64,000 bases of DNA from Sutterella sp. (GCA_020025915.1 JAHHRH010000005.1:14571-78570), one strand, 5' to 3'. Positions 42,738-52,904 are shown, counted from the first letter of the stretch. The notes: generated by a model from the sequence alone, not told the origin. A program made the numbers and translations.

Positions 42738-42980
42738 TCAGTTCTCCGAGGAGGAGGAGGAGGACGGCATGTTCACCGCACGGGTCGGAACGACCGTGCT
42801 AATGGCATGCTTGTAAACCATCTGCGTCACCGTATTGCGCAGAAGCACCACATACTGGTCAAAAGATTCGATCTGGCCTTGAAGCTTAATACCGTTAACG
42901 AGGTAAATAGAAACAGGGATATGTTCCTTACGAAGAATATTGAGGAACGGATCCTGAAGCAACTGACCTTTCTGAGTCAT
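42738..42980 (-). CDS. hfq: RNA chaperone Hfq
   Basis: An 80-residue Sm-like protein that forms a hexameric ring pairing small RNAs with mRNAs. GQLLQDPFLNILRKEHIPVSIYLVNGIKLQG is Sm1 in pieces and YKHAISTVVP is Sm2. The tail after residue 68 is short and ends in a serine run. hfq-hflX is the usual order. Confidence 0.98.
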   Translation of the reverse strand: MTQKGQLLQDPFLNILRKEHIPVSIYLVNGIKLQGQIESFDQYVVLLRNTVTQMVYKHAISTVVPTRAVNMPSSSSSSEN

Positions 42981-43156
42981 ATTTTTATTCTCCGACTATT
43001 AAGACACAGGTTGCGTCCTTTAGTCTTGTTAGTTGTTATGAAAGCGAGCATTGATTTAATTCGAAACCAATGTCATCGTGATCGTGTTATCGCAAAAATA
43101 GTGATTCACTACGTAATCTTAACACTGGTTAAAGACAAAAACCGCACCCAATGATG

Positions 43157-43194
43157 AAAAAAAGACGTCTAGCAATGCAAAGACGTCTTTTTTT
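43157..43194. terminator. Terminator after der
   Basis: A perfect 14-bp stem, seven A plus GACGTCT against AGACGTC plus seven T, around a 10-base loop, about 30 bases past the der stop. It separates der from hfq. Confidence 0.94.
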
Positions 43195-43223
43195 ACACCG
43201 AAATAAGGATAATTCCTCAAGAA

Positions 43224-44567
43224 TTATCGCTTTTCTTCCTTCACAAACGGGTTTTCCTTCGTGCGGAATTCGATGCGAAGCGGCGTCCCGGCTAAATCGA
43301 ATTTTTCGCGGAAGAAGCCTTCGAGATAACGGCGATAGGATTCGCCAATGTCTTCAAGGGCATTACCGTGAATCACGATAACCGGCGGATTCGACCCACC
43401 CTGGTGGGCAAAGCGAGGCTTCGGACGACCACCACGAGCACGCGGCGGTTGCTGACGTTCGACAGCTTCAAAGAGCGCACGCGTTAACTTCGGCGTCGGA
43501 ATCTTACGGTAAGCAGCAGCATGGGCTTCATCAACTGCCTTCATCAGATGATTAAGGCCATTACGCTTCAAAGCAGAAATGCGAATCATGCGAGCCCAAC
43601 GTAAGAAGTGCAACTTACGTTCGAGTTCGAGATTAAACATTTCACGATCGTAGCTCGAGAGCAAGTCCCACTTATTGACCGCCACCACCAACGCACGACC
43701 CGAATCTAACACATACCCCGCAATATGGGCGTCATGGTCAGCGATACCATTCTTCGCGTCGATCACCAGGATCACCACGTTGGCGCTTTCGATGGCCTGA
43801 AGGGTCTTCACGACAGAAAACTTTTCGATCGCTTCAAAGACCTTGCCCTTCTTACGAAGACCCGCCGTATCAACGAGTTCGTAAGGACGATCGTTATATT
43901 CAAAGTCCACACGAATCGCATCACGCGTTGTGCCTGGCATGTCGTAAGCAATCAAACGTTCTTCACCAATGAGGGCATTGATGAGCGTCGACTTACCGGC
44001 ATTGGGTCGCCCCGCGAGCGTCACCTTGAGACGCTTAGGCGCATCTGGATCTTCATCTTCATCTTCATCAGGTTCTTCTTCGAATCCTTCGAGCGCAAGT
44101 TCCATGAGGGCGTTCACACCCTGACCATGCGCAGCAGAAATCAACCACGGCTCACCTAAACCCAGTTCATAGAACTCGGCAGCGGCTACAGCAGAGAGGC
44201 CTTCAGCCTTATTGACGACGAGAATGATCTTTCGGCCAGATTCACGCAAACGCACAGCGATACGTTGATCGTGCGGCGTCAAACCAGAGCGAGCATCACA
44301 GACAAAAATCACAACGTCGGCTTCATCAATGGCTAATTCAGCCTGGCTGGCCATGGCCTTGACGATGCCTTCGGACTTCACGGGTTCAAAACCACCCGTA
44401 TCAACCACAATGTAGGGCATGCGACCGACGCGACCCTGACCGTACTGACGGTCACGAGTCAACCCAGGAAAGTCAGCAACGATCGCGTCGCGGCTACGGG
44501 TCAGTCGGTTGAAAAGCGTGGACTTACCGACATTCGGACGACCCACTAAAGCAATGACAGGAAGCAT
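43224..44567 (-). CDS. der: Double-GTPase ribosome assembly factor Der (EngA)
   Basis: A 447-residue protein with two G domains in tandem, GRPNVGKST near residue 9 and GRPNAGKST near 190, a Glu/Asp-rich linker between them (about 167-182), and a C-terminal KH-like domain. It is needed for late 50S assembly. It follows bamB by 67 bases, as in most proteobacteria. Confidence 0.97.
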   Translation of the reverse strand: MLPVIALVGRPNVGKSTLFNRLTRSRDAIVADFPGLTRDRQYGQGRVGRMPYIVVDTGGFEPVKSEGIVKAMASQAELAIDEADVVIFVCDARSGLTPHDQRIAVRLRESGRKIILVVNKAEGLSAVAAAEFYELGLGEPWLISAAHGQGVNALMELALEGFEEEPDEDEDEDPDAPKRLKVTLAGRPNAGKSTLINALIGEERLIAYDMPGTTRDAIRVDFEYNDRPYELVDTAGLRKKGKVFEAIEKFSVVKTLQAIESANVVILVIDAKNGIADHDAHIAGYVLDSGRALVVAVNKWDLLSSYDREMFNLELERKLHFLRWARMIRISALKRNGLNHLMKAVDEAHAAAYRKIPTPKLTRALFEAVERQQPPRARGGRPKPRFAHQGGSNPPVIVIHGNALEDIGESYRRYLEGFFREKFDLAGTPLRIEFRTKENPFVKEEKR

Positions 44568-44634
44568 GTTGTTTATTCAAATGAAGTCGGTCGGAAGTTC
44601 TCCGCCCGACGGGTTCTTATTTGTTAGAAGGCGA

Positions 44635-45786
44635 TTAGTCTTCCAAGGGTTCCTGAAGGACATAAGCGACTTCGCCATCGACCGTCTGGAAGACAGCACC
44701 ATAGCCAAACTGAGCGGCCGGCGCACGAACGGCACCATCGACACGCGTACGCGCAATCACCTGACCGTTGGACGGATTCATCATCGTGATGTAGCCTTCA
44801 TAGTCGGCCACAGCGATGGTGGCACCGATACGGATCGGGGCAGAGACCGTACGGTACTGAAGGTCACGGTTCACCCAGGCTTCACGACCGTTGGCACGAT
44901 TAAAGGCATGGACATAGCTCTGGTCGTCGACGACATAAACAAGCTGGCTATCTGCCACGGGTCCCGTCACCGCATCAACCTCGGCTGTCCAAGCGAGCTG
45001 GCCATTCATTGAATTCATGCAAACGAGCTGGCCTTGGAAAGCCGCCGCGCACATCAACTGCTGGTCGACCCAAGGACGACCCACGACGTCAATCAAGCGT
45101 TCGACCTCAGTGATGCCCTTAGCCTGACCAATCACCGCATCAAAGACGGGCTTACCATCAAGATTCAAAGCCAACAAGCGGCCGTTAGCCTGACCAGACA
45201 AAACACCCGCCGGCGACCAGGACAACTGGTTATAAGCCTGAAGCGTTAAGGCAGGAGCCTGACCCTGATAGTGCCAACGACGTTCACCCGTGATCAAATC
45301 AAAGGCCGTAATACGCGTATCAGCCGTCTTGACGACTACTAAATTCTGTCCGACCAAAGGCGCCACCTGGGTTTTAGCCGAGAGTGGCGCATGCCACTGG
45401 AAGCGGCCTTCAGCATCGTACACTTCGACTTCGCCCTTATCCGTGACGAGGGCTAAGTGCATGCCGTCCGTACCGACACCAGCCGTAATACGGCCACCAG
45501 CTTCGACTTCCCAAACCTTCTGACCATTGGTCGGATCAAGACGATAAAGACGATCTTCGCCAGCGGCGTAGACAGCATTTTCCGTCACTACGGGAACCAA
45601 ATAGCCGCTATTTTCACCCACATCAGCCGTCCAAGACACCTTGGCAGCAACCAGTTCCTTGAAGTCCTGCAACTCAGCAGGTTCATGGGTATCTGGTGTG
45701 GAGAAAAGACTGCAACCAGCCATCGGGAGCACCAAAAGCGCGGCTACAGCACCAGTCAAGATTTTCTTAGCAAACATCGTGTTCAT
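44635..45786 (-). CDS. bamB: Outer membrane assembly lipoprotein BamB
   Basis: A 383-residue lipoprotein. The signal peptide ends in a lipobox, LPMAGC, with Cys25 as the lipidated residue. The rest is a PQQ-like beta-propeller with repeated DxxTGxxxW-type blades (for example DLITGERRWHYQG). BamB supports BamA in inserting outer-membrane barrels. The start was set at 45786, which gives a normal signal peptide; an upstream frame extension would put 35 charged residues in front of it. An ATG three codons later is also possible. Confidence 0.93.
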   Translation of the reverse strand: MNTMFAKKILTGAVAALLVLPMAGCSLFSTPDTHEPAELQDFKELVAAKVSWTADVGENSGYLVPVVTENAVYAAGEDRLYRLDPTNGQKVWEVEAGGRITAGVGTDGMHLALVTDKGEVEVYDAEGRFQWHAPLSAKTQVAPLVGQNLVVVKTADTRITAFDLITGERRWHYQGQAPALTLQAYNQLSWSPAGVLSGQANGRLLALNLDGKPVFDAVIGQAKGITEVERLIDVVGRPWVDQQLMCAAAFQGQLVCMNSMNGQLAWTAEVDAVTGPVADSQLVYVVDDQSYVHAFNRANGREAWVNRDLQYRTVSAPIRIGATIAVADYEGYITMMNPSNGQVIARTRVDGAVRAPAAQFGYGAVFQTVDGEVAYVLQEPLED

Positions 45787-45935
45787 CTCGGTCGAAAAAG
45801 AATCACGCAATCGTGAGCCTATGATTTTATTAGCATTAAGCAAGAGAGGCCAATTCTGGCGAGGTTTTTCAACCCTTTGCTCTCTTGCCATTTAGATCGA
45901 TAACACCGTCAACTTACTCGGTTGACAAGGCTACC

Positions 45936-46574
45936 TTACTCTTTCGGAGGGAGGGAGCCCAACTTATATTGAAGGACGCCACGAATGGGATTATCTTGCA
46001 CCGCGGCAGCTACGGCCTTTTCCCAAGCCGCACGCGCCTGAGCAAAGTCACCCATCGCGTAGTACACATCTCCGAAGCGATCCTGAAGTAAGGCTTCCTG
46101 ATCCTTCACAGGCTTAGCACCCTGAAGTAAAGTGAGCGCACCCGCCGTATTCTTGTCAGAGAGTTCAATCCCAGCTAAACGAATACGCGCCAATGTGTCA
46201 TATTCAGGATGACCAGACTTTTCGATCACCCACTGAAGACGCGTACGCGCAGACTCCAAGTCACCCGACTCGACTTCAGCAGCGGCAGCCTGTAAAGCCC
46301 CCAAGGGGGCATAGACCGTCGTACCGTACTCGTCCATCAAACCTGTCGAGATCGAACTGACGTTCTTCATGTCCTTGGTATAAACGGCATTCTGGAGTTG
46401 GACATACGCAGCCGAAGCATGCGCAGCCTGGTTACGTTGGTACCACTGCCAGCCATTCCAACCAGCAAAACCCAAACAGCAGACACAGATGGCGACAGTC
46501 ACGGGGGTTCCCCATTTCTCCCACCAGGCCTTCATTTGGTCAATACTCTCTTGTTCTTCTAAGTCGTAAGCCAT
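45936..46574 (-). CDS. yfgM: YfgM-like TPR membrane protein
   Basis: A 212-residue protein with one N-terminal membrane helix (residues 24-46, VTVAICVCCLGFAGWNGWQW) and a periplasmic TPR-like region. The start AYDLEEQESIDQMKAWWEKWG is typical of YfgM/UPF0070, a SecYEG-associated factor that works with periplasmic chaperones. It lies between hisS and bamB, the conserved place. Confidence 0.9.
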   Translation of the reverse strand: MAYDLEEQESIDQMKAWWEKWGTPVTVAICVCCLGFAGWNGWQWYQRNQAAHASAAYVQLQNAVYTKDMKNVSSISTGLMDEYGTTVYAPLGALQAAAAEVESGDLESARTRLQWVIEKSGHPEYDTLARIRLAGIELSDKNTAGALTLLQGAKPVKDQEALLQDRFGDVYYAMGDFAQARAAWEKAVAAAVQDNPIRGVLQYKLGSLPPKE

Positions 46575-46617
46575 CGCTTGCGCTCCTTTATTTATGGGAT
46601 TCTAAGCATACCGTACT

Positions 46618-47913
46618 TCATTCAGCACGGAAACTCAAAGCCTTTGCAATCGCGTCTGCAGCCTGATCAAGGGCCACCGTCGTCTGTTCGGCATAAACTG
46701 TGGCACCTTCGCGAAGCGCCTTCACAGAGACCGTGCCAGAAGCCAATTCATCTTCCGTGGCAAAGACGGCAAAGCAAGCACCGCTCGCGTCAGCCTTCTT
46801 CATCTGGCTCTTGATACTACCCTTATTCGGGTGCACCATCACGCGCACACCCAGGTCGCGCATGGCTTCAGCCAAAAGCATAGCCTTGACCTGTGTCTCG
46901 CCACCGTGATGAAGCACATAGACATCGGTCTGAGCCTTCTGCGGCACATTGCCACATTCACGCATGAGTTCGATGACGCGTTCCATCCCCATGGCGAAAC
47001 CAACGCCAGGCGCGGGACGGCCACCCAACATTTCGATCAACGGGTCATAGCGACCACCACCACAGATCGTGCCCTGAGCACCCAACTTATCCGTGATCCA
47101 TTCAAAGACCGTGTGATTGTAGTAGTCAAGACCACGCACCAAACGCGGATTGATCACATAGTTAATGCCCGCAGCACTCACGATAGATTCCATACGATCG
47201 AGGAACTGGCGGCTGTCGTCACCGAGGAAGTCCAGTAAACGCGGTGCCGCGTTGACGAGATCCTGCATCTCAGGATTCTTCGTATCCAAAATACGCAATG
47301 GGTTCGTATAGAGTCGGCGCTTAGCGTCTTCGTCAAGAATGTCTTGATTGCCTTCAAAATAGCGAATCAAAGCTTCGCGGTGAGCCTGACGTTCAGTCAA
47401 CGCACCCAAGGTATTGAGTTCAAGATGCACATCACCCACGCCCAGTTCTTTCCAGATACGAGCAAGCATGATGATCATTTCAGCGTCAATTTCCGGGCCT
47501 TCCATACCGAGCGCTTCAGCGCCCAACTGATGGAACTGACGATAGCGGCCACGCTGAGGCCGTTCATGACGGAACATCGGGCCCATGTACCACAAGCGCT
47601 GCGTGGCACCGTAAAGCAAGTTGTGTTCGTTGACCGAACGAACTACGGCTGACGTGCATTCCGGACGCAAGGTCAACTGGTCACCGTTCATGCTATCGGT
47701 AAAGGAATACATTTCCTTTTCGACGATATCGGTCACTTCACCCACACCACGGGTAAAAACCTTGGTGTTTTCAAGAATCGGGGTACGGATTTCTTGATAG
47801 CCATAGCGTTCAAGCACGCCCACGGCCGTCTGTTGTACCGTCTGCCAAATCGTAGCATCGGCAGGGAGCATGTCGTTCATGCCCTTGACACCGGCAAATT
47901 TTTCTTTACTCAT
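46618..47913 (-). CDS. hisS: Histidyl-tRNA synthetase
   Basis: A 431-residue class II synthetase that attaches histidine to tRNA-His. Motif 1 is near residue 40, motif 2 has MFRHERPQRGRYRQFHQ near 113, the histidine-specific GLDYYNHTVFE lies near 260, and motif 3 has GVGFAMGMERV near 308. The C-terminal anticodon-binding domain is complete. Confidence 0.98.
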   Translation of the reverse strand: MSKEKFAGVKGMNDMLPADATIWQTVQQTAVGVLERYGYQEIRTPILENTKVFTRGVGEVTDIVEKEMYSFTDSMNGDQLTLRPECTSAVVRSVNEHNLLYGATQRLWYMGPMFRHERPQRGRYRQFHQLGAEALGMEGPEIDAEMIIMLARIWKELGVGDVHLELNTLGALTERQAHREALIRYFEGNQDILDEDAKRRLYTNPLRILDTKNPEMQDLVNAAPRLLDFLGDDSRQFLDRMESIVSAAGINYVINPRLVRGLDYYNHTVFEWITDKLGAQGTICGGGRYDPLIEMLGGRPAPGVGFAMGMERVIELMRECGNVPQKAQTDVYVLHHGGETQVKAMLLAEAMRDLGVRVMVHPNKGSIKSQMKKADASGACFAVFATEDELASGTVSVKALREGATVYAEQTTVALDQAADAIAKALSFRAE

Positions 47914-47933
47914 TCTCTTTATCTATTCTGAGT

Positions 47934-49187
47934 TCATTCCCCACGGCGAGCTTGGCCGTAGGTGGTTTGGACGAATTCTTCAATCATAGCGTGAAAGCGT
48001 GTCTGTATGTCATCACCCTTGAGACTACAGACCTTTTCACCGCGCACATAAACGGGCGCAACGGGACTTTCACCTGCCCCAGGCAAACTAATGCCAATAT
48101 CAGCCTGACGACTTTCGCCTGGACCATTTACCACGCAGCCCATGACAGCAACCGTCATATTTTCTACGCCAGGCGCCTTCACGCGCCACTCAGGCATTCT
48201 GTCGCGTAAAAAGGCTTGCGTCCCCGCTGCCAGACGTTGGAATAAGTCTGACGTCGTGCGGCCACACCCTGGGCAACTCGTAACGAGTGGCGTAAAGCTA
48301 CGCAAACCCATACACTGAAGGATTTCTTGTGCCACGACCACTTCCTCGGTGCGAGGTGCCCCGGGACTTGGCGTCAACGACACGCGAATTGTGTCACCAA
48401 TCCCCTCTTGCAAAAGGACTGATAACGCAGCGGTTGAAGCCACAATGCCCTTAGATCCAATACCGGCTTCCGTCAAACCTAAATGCAAGGCATAGTTGCA
48501 ACGGCGTGCCAACATACGATAGACCGCAATAAGCCCTTGAACCTCAGAAACCTTCGCACTCAACACGATGCGATCGGCCGGTAAACCTAAGCGCACGGCT
48601 TCATCAGCACTTTGCACAGCGCTTTCGACGAGCGCATGACGTAAGACCGCATCAGGCGCCAACGGAAGCCCGGCTGCTTGATTTTCATCCATCATGCGAG
48701 CCAACAACACTTGATCGAGCGACCCCCAGTTAACACCAATACGAACAGCCGCGCCATACTTCTTAGCGACCTCGATCATCATGGCGAAATTTTCTTCACC
48801 CTTAGCACCCTTACCAACGTTACCTGGATTGATGCGGTACTTCGACAAAGCGGCCGCGCATTCGGGGTAGTCCGTCAAGAGCTTATGGCCGTTGTAGTGA
48901 AAGTCACCCACGAGCGGCACATCACAACCCGCTTTGTCGAGCGCCTTACGAATCGCAGCCACTCCTCGGGCGGCTTCAGGCGTGTTCACCGTCAGACGAA
49001 CGAGCTCGCTCCCAACGCGCCAAAGCGCCAAAATCTGGGCGACACTTCCTTCGACATCAGCCGTTGACGTATTGGTCATCGACTGCACAACAATCGGGTT
49101 CATGCCGCCAATCACAACTTTTCGCTGTCCCCAAGAGACAGTCACGGCATGCGTTTTACGGCGAAATACGACATTATTTTCCGACAC
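47934..49187 (-). CDS. ispG: 4-hydroxy-3-methylbut-2-enyl diphosphate synthase
   Basis: A 417-residue 4Fe-4S enzyme of the non-mevalonate isoprenoid pathway (GcpE). The N-terminal VQSMTNTSTADV leads the TIM barrel; the cluster Cys are in TSCPGCGR and GCVVNGPGES, as in the family. Twenty bases separate it from hisS, so they are co-transcribed. Confidence 0.97.
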   Translation of the reverse strand: MSENNVVFRRKTHAVTVSWGQRKVVIGGMNPIVVQSMTNTSTADVEGSVAQILALWRVGSELVRLTVNTPEAARGVAAIRKALDKAGCDVPLVGDFHYNGHKLLTDYPECAAALSKYRINPGNVGKGAKGEENFAMMIEVAKKYGAAVRIGVNWGSLDQVLLARMMDENQAAGLPLAPDAVLRHALVESAVQSADEAVRLGLPADRIVLSAKVSEVQGLIAVYRMLARRCNYALHLGLTEAGIGSKGIVASTAALSVLLQEGIGDTIRVSLTPSPGAPRTEEVVVAQEILQCMGLRSFTPLVTSCPGCGRTTSDLFQRLAAGTQAFLRDRMPEWRVKAPGVENMTVAVMGCVVNGPGESRQADIGISLPGAGESPVAPVYVRGEKVCSLKGDDIQTRFHAMIEEFVQTTYGQARRGE

Positions 49188-49234
49188 GGCGGATCTCCAG
49201 TTGTACTCGGTTGATCTCTACCCACTAGGCAGAG

Positions 49235-49260
49235 AAAAGCGGCCTCAAAGGCCGCCTTTT
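49235..49260 (-). terminator. Terminator after rodZ
   Basis: GCGGCCT and AGGCCGC form a 7-bp stem with a CAA loop, with four A before and a C plus four T after on the plus strand, between rodZ and ispG. Confidence 0.8.
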
Positions 49261-49289
49261 GCAGAGAGACGACCCTTTGAAAGGATCGT

Positions 49290-50243
49290 TTATTTCACGT
49301 CAAAGCGACAAATGCCATTTCGCGTTACTTTTGTAAGCTCAAACGGTTTTCCATCAACAGTGAGGGTCAATACATTCGCATTGCCCACAGTCACCTTTGA
49401 CCCCACCGGAACCTCTAAGTTTTTGACATCGTTGGCGCGCATCTCTTTGGCAAAGAGATTTTTGCCGTTAGGCATCTTGATCTGAACCCAACAAGCTTGC
49501 GTAGTTCGTAACACGAAACGACGGTGATTAGCTTTAGCGACCGGTTGGTCAGCGAACTTTTGAACGTCCTTAGGTGTGACCACTTTCGCAGACGGCGTCA
49601 CAGGTTGAGCCACCGGGTCTTCAGTCGTCATTGCGGGAACGGTTGTTGTCGTCGCAGGCGCTTCAGCGGAATTCGCTTCAGAGGTTACCACCTTATCGAC
49701 TAAGGCAGCATCCGACTTTTGGGCGTCAGATTCCGCACCTTCAGTGGCAGGTTTCGATTCTGCCAACGCTGTCGTTGTCGCATTTTCAACGGGTTGCACC
49801 GGCGTATTAGGCTCATCGTTCAAGTAAGCCCAAACACCGGCGCCAAGCGCCGCCACCACCAAAACCACAAGCCCAAAATTCAAACCCAAACGACGTTGCT
49901 TTGAATGCACAACGATTTCAGTCGACGGATCGTGGTCAGGCAACACACCCACTTCAACAGACCCAAAGCGAGCGGCATAGTCAGCCAACAAAGGCTTCGG
50001 ATCGATCTCTAAAGACTGCGCAATACCACGAAGGAAGGCACGAACATAGACAGGTTCTGGCAACTCGTCCATGCGCTCACCTTCGATAGCACGCAACTGC
50101 TGGACAGACAAGCGAGAACGAGCAGCCATATCCCCGAGAGAAATCCCCTGCACTTCGCGCGTACGCTTTAAAACGGCACCAAAACCTTCGGTTGGCGCAC
50201 TCTGAAGAGTTGGTTCATTCATCTCGGTTTGCTGATCAGCCAT
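49290..50243 (-). CDS. rodZ: RodZ-like cell-shape protein
   Basis: A 317-residue protein. An N-terminal Cro/C1-type helix-turn-helix (GAVLKRTREVQGISLGDMAARSRL in pieces, residues 20-95) precedes a membrane helix (about 120-140), a Thr/Ala/Pro/Glu-rich periplasmic stretch and a C-terminal DUF4115 beta domain. In RodZ the HTH binds MreB and couples it to wall synthesis. The start at 50243 has GAGGAG 5 bases upstream. Confidence 0.88.
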   Translation of the reverse strand: MADQQTEMNEPTLQSAPTEGFGAVLKRTREVQGISLGDMAARSRLSVQQLRAIEGERMDELPEPVYVRAFLRGIAQSLEIDPKPLLADYAARFGSVEVGVLPDHDPSTEIVVHSKQRRLGLNFGLVVLVVAALGAGVWAYLNDEPNTPVQPVENATTTALAESKPATEGAESDAQKSDAALVDKVVTSEANSAEAPATTTTVPAMTTEDPVAQPVTPSAKVVTPKDVQKFADQPVAKANHRRFVLRTTQACWVQIKMPNGKNLFAKEMRANDVKNLEVPVGSKVTVGNANVLTLTVDGKPFELTKVTRNGICRFDVK

Positions 50244-50274
50244 AGCTACTCCTCGTTTGCGTCTCGGCAGATGA

Positions 50275-51444
50275 TTATTTTTGACGAGCTGCAAAAAGCA
50301 GCGGTGCCGCTTCAGCCTTCTGCTGGGCTAAGCGTTCGGCGCGACGAGTACGGTCACGGACTTCGCCCGCGAGCTGTCCACAAGCAGCGTCAATATCATC
50401 CCCTCGCGTCTTACGCACGGTCGTCACGATACCAGCCTCATTGAGACGGCGGCAGAATGCGAGCACCTGGTCGCGCTCTGGTTTGACGAGGTCAGACTGC
50501 GTGAAGGGGTTGAAAGGAATTAAGTTAAATTTGCAAGGCACTTGTTCACGGCGAACCAATTCAACGAGTTCATCTGCCTGTTCAAGACGGTCGTTAATAC
50601 CGCCCAACATGACATACTCGAACGTAATGAAGTCGCGTGGTGCTACTTTTAGATAACGACGGCAAGCGGCCATCAAATCAGCCAACGGATGCTTGCGATT
50701 AACAGGCATCAGCTTATCGCGCAACACATCGTTACCCGCGTGCAAGCTCACAGCCAAGGCGACAGGCGAATCTTCAGCGAGCTTATCCATTTGACGCACG
50801 AGCCCCGAGGTCGACACCGTCACGCGACGACGAGAGAGCCCGTAGCCATTGTCGTCCAAGAAAATGTGCAGTGCACGAAGCACATTGTCCAAATTCTGAA
50901 GCGGCTCACCCATTCCCATCAACACAACGTTGGAGATGATGCGATCGTTGGGATCCGTCACGCCGGCATCCTGACGCAATTCGCGTTCGGCATACCAGAG
51001 CTGACCCACGATTTCAGCCGTTGTCAGATTACGGTTAAAGCCTTGCTTACCCGTCGAGCAGAAGAGACACCCCATGGCGCAACCTGCCTGCGTGGAAATG
51101 CAAAGCGTGCCGCGGTCATCCTCGGGAATAAACACCGATTCGACCGCGTTACCGTTACCGACGTCAAAGAGCCACTTGCGCGTACCGTCAGCCGACTTCT
51201 TTTCGGTGATAGGTACAGGAGGACGCACTTCGGCCATATCCTTCAACTTGGCACGGAAAGCCTTCGCAAGGTTGGTCATATTGTCGAAGTCACCTTCCAC
51301 ATGGCGATGAAGCCAACGCGAAAGCTGTGTGGCACGGAAAGCCTTTTCGCCGATACTGGCACACCAAGCCGTCAAACCTTCGTGATCGAAGTCAAGCAGG
51401 TTGACCTTCGGGATGCTAGCAGACTCTTTGACGATGTGGGTCAC
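50275..51444 (-). CDS. rlmN: Dual-specificity 23S rRNA/tRNA methyltransferase RlmN
   Basis: A 389-residue radical-SAM enzyme that methylates C2 of A2503 in 23S rRNA and A37 of some tRNAs. The cluster motif is CAMGCLFC near residue 125. The two further catalytic Cys are the one in the STGKQGF vicinity and the one in DDIDAACGQL near residue 360. The C-terminus carries a basic/Ala tail beyond the family core. It lies 24 bases after ndk. Confidence 0.97.
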   Translation of the reverse strand: MTHIVKESASIPKVNLLDFDHEGLTAWCASIGEKAFRATQLSRWLHRHVEGDFDNMTNLAKAFRAKLKDMAEVRPPVPITEKKSADGTRKWLFDVGNGNAVESVFIPEDDRGTLCISTQAGCAMGCLFCSTGKQGFNRNLTTAEIVGQLWYAERELRQDAGVTDPNDRIISNVVLMGMGEPLQNLDNVLRALHIFLDDNGYGLSRRRVTVSTSGLVRQMDKLAEDSPVALAVSLHAGNDVLRDKLMPVNRKHPLADLMAACRRYLKVAPRDFITFEYVMLGGINDRLEQADELVELVRREQVPCKFNLIPFNPFTQSDLVKPERDQVLAFCRRLNEAGIVTTVRKTRGDDIDAACGQLAGEVRDRTRRAERLAQQKAEAAPLLFAARQK

Positions 51445-51468
51445 AGATCTATCCTCACTTTTTCCCGA

Positions 51469-51894
51469 TTAGCGGCTGTGAATGTTGAGAGCCGGGAAGA
51501 AGTAGGCGATTTCAACGGCAGCCGTTTCCGGAGCGTCGGAACCGTGAACAGCGTTAGCGTCAATGCTTTCAGCGAAGTCAGCACGGATCGTGCCCGGTTC
51601 AGCCTTCTTCGGGTCGGTAGCACCCATGAGTTCGCGATTCTTGAGGATGGCACCTTCGCCTTCGAGAACCTGGATCATGACAGGACCAGAGATCATGAAA
51701 GCAACGAGATCCTTAAAGAAGGGACGTTCCTTGTGAACGGCGTAGAAGCCTTCGGCTTCAGCCTGAGAAAGGTGACGCATCTGAGCGGCAACAATCTTAA
51801 GGCCATTCGTTTCGAAACGGGAATAGATTTTGCCGATCACGTTCTTGGCAACGGCGTCAGGCTTGATGATGGAGAGGGTGCGTTCAATAGCCAT
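51469..51894 (-). CDS. ndk: Nucleoside diphosphate kinase
   Basis: A 141-residue enzyme that balances nucleoside triphosphates through a phospho-His. The active site NAVHGSD is near residue 118 and the start ERTLSIIKPDAV is typical. The ATG at 51894 was chosen; the frame stays open upstream but would add 28 unrelated residues. Confidence 0.98.
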   Translation of the reverse strand: MAIERTLSIIKPDAVAKNVIGKIYSRFETNGLKIVAAQMRHLSQAEAEGFYAVHKERPFFKDLVAFMISGPVMIQVLEGEGAILKNRELMGATDPKKAEPGTIRADFAESIDANAVHGSDAPETAAVEIAYFFPALNIHSR

Positions 51895-52181
51895 TTTGTT
51901 CTCTCTAGAGTAAATGGATGTATAGACAATACGCCGCTTGCAATTTGGTAAACAGCTTGCAAGCCGCAGGAAATTCAAGAAAAGTCAGCAAAAGCTTCCT
52001 TTTCTATTCGAACACATGATTTTAGCACGAGGCCGATAGACTACCCTTTTCTGATATATCTTTTTTCTTTTCGCAACATCACTTTCGGGTTTTCTTGCTC
52101 CCTTTATAGCGGCAAATCGTGTCAGAATTACATCTGACTTAAACTTCATTTGCATATTTAGCGCTATCAACCGAGGCGCTC

Positions 52182-52829
52182 ATGGGTGAAAATGACTATT
52201 CATCTATGGATACTCGCGCTGCACATAGGACCGATCAACTCATGTCAGATTCCACTACACATCGCCCCATTGATAAAATCTTTGCTGAAAATCTAGGTCT
52301 GTCTTATGGTGGGTGCGTACGAGATCTCACCAACACACTCTTTAACCGTGAGATCGCACAGGCGGCAGGCGTCAAGCTCTGCCCGATTCCTTTGTTAGGT
52401 GGCTACGAAAAACGACGTATGCGCGCTTTTTGGGCGGCCAACCTCCAAGCCATCGCGCTTTGGATTACAGTTGAACGAATGCCTGAGTTTGGAGACGAAA
52501 AACTCCTTCGTAAGACGCTCTTCAACATGCAGGGTTTTGTCGACAAAGCTTTAGGGCGCCCCATCTTCTCAAAGCTCAACCCTGAAGACCTGGAGCGCTA
52601 TAGCCAACTCCGTAGCCACATGACACGTGTTGCTCTGCAGCATGGCGCCGACAAAGAGGCGATTGCCCGCGCCTTCTCGGCTGAACTTCATCAGCAGTCG
52701 CCTGAAAGCGTGCCCGACTCTCGCGTCGCAGCCACCGTGACGCATGTCGGCATGGCCGCTGGGCTCTTTATCAAGTTACTCAATATTTCGCTTGCTTCGC
52801 CCAATTCATGGGAACGTGCTAGACAATAA
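52182..52829 (+). CDS. Unrecognised 215-residue protein
   Basis: A complete frame with GAGG about 8 bases before ATG. The product is soluble and mostly helical, with hydrophobic helices around residues 85-100 (MRAFWAANLQAIALWITVE) and near the C-terminus (THVGMAAGLFIKLLNI). No motif is known to me. It stands alone between ndk and a convergent GntR regulator. An in-frame ATG at codon 21 is an alternative start. Confidence 0.7.
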   Translation: MGENDYSSMDTRAAHRTDQLMSDSTTHRPIDKIFAENLGLSYGGCVRDLTNTLFNREIAQAAGVKLCPIPLLGGYEKRRMRAFWAANLQAIALWITVERMPEFGDEKLLRKTLFNMQGFVDKALGRPIFSKLNPEDLERYSQLRSHMTRVALQHGADKEAIARAFSAELHQQSPESVPDSRVAATVTHVGMAAGLFIKLLNISLASPNSWERARQ

Positions 52830-52847
52830 TTTTTAACGCTTAACACC

Positions 52848-52878
52848 AAAAGGGCGCCCAGAATAAGGACGCCCATTT
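52848..52878. terminator. Bidirectional terminator between the 215-residue gene and the GntR gene
   Basis: AAAAGGGCG and CGCCCATTT pair with one mismatch around a 13-base loop in the gap between convergent genes. Confidence 0.7.
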
Positions 52879-52904
52879 GTCTTGAAGTTTAGTTTCTGCC
52901 CGTC

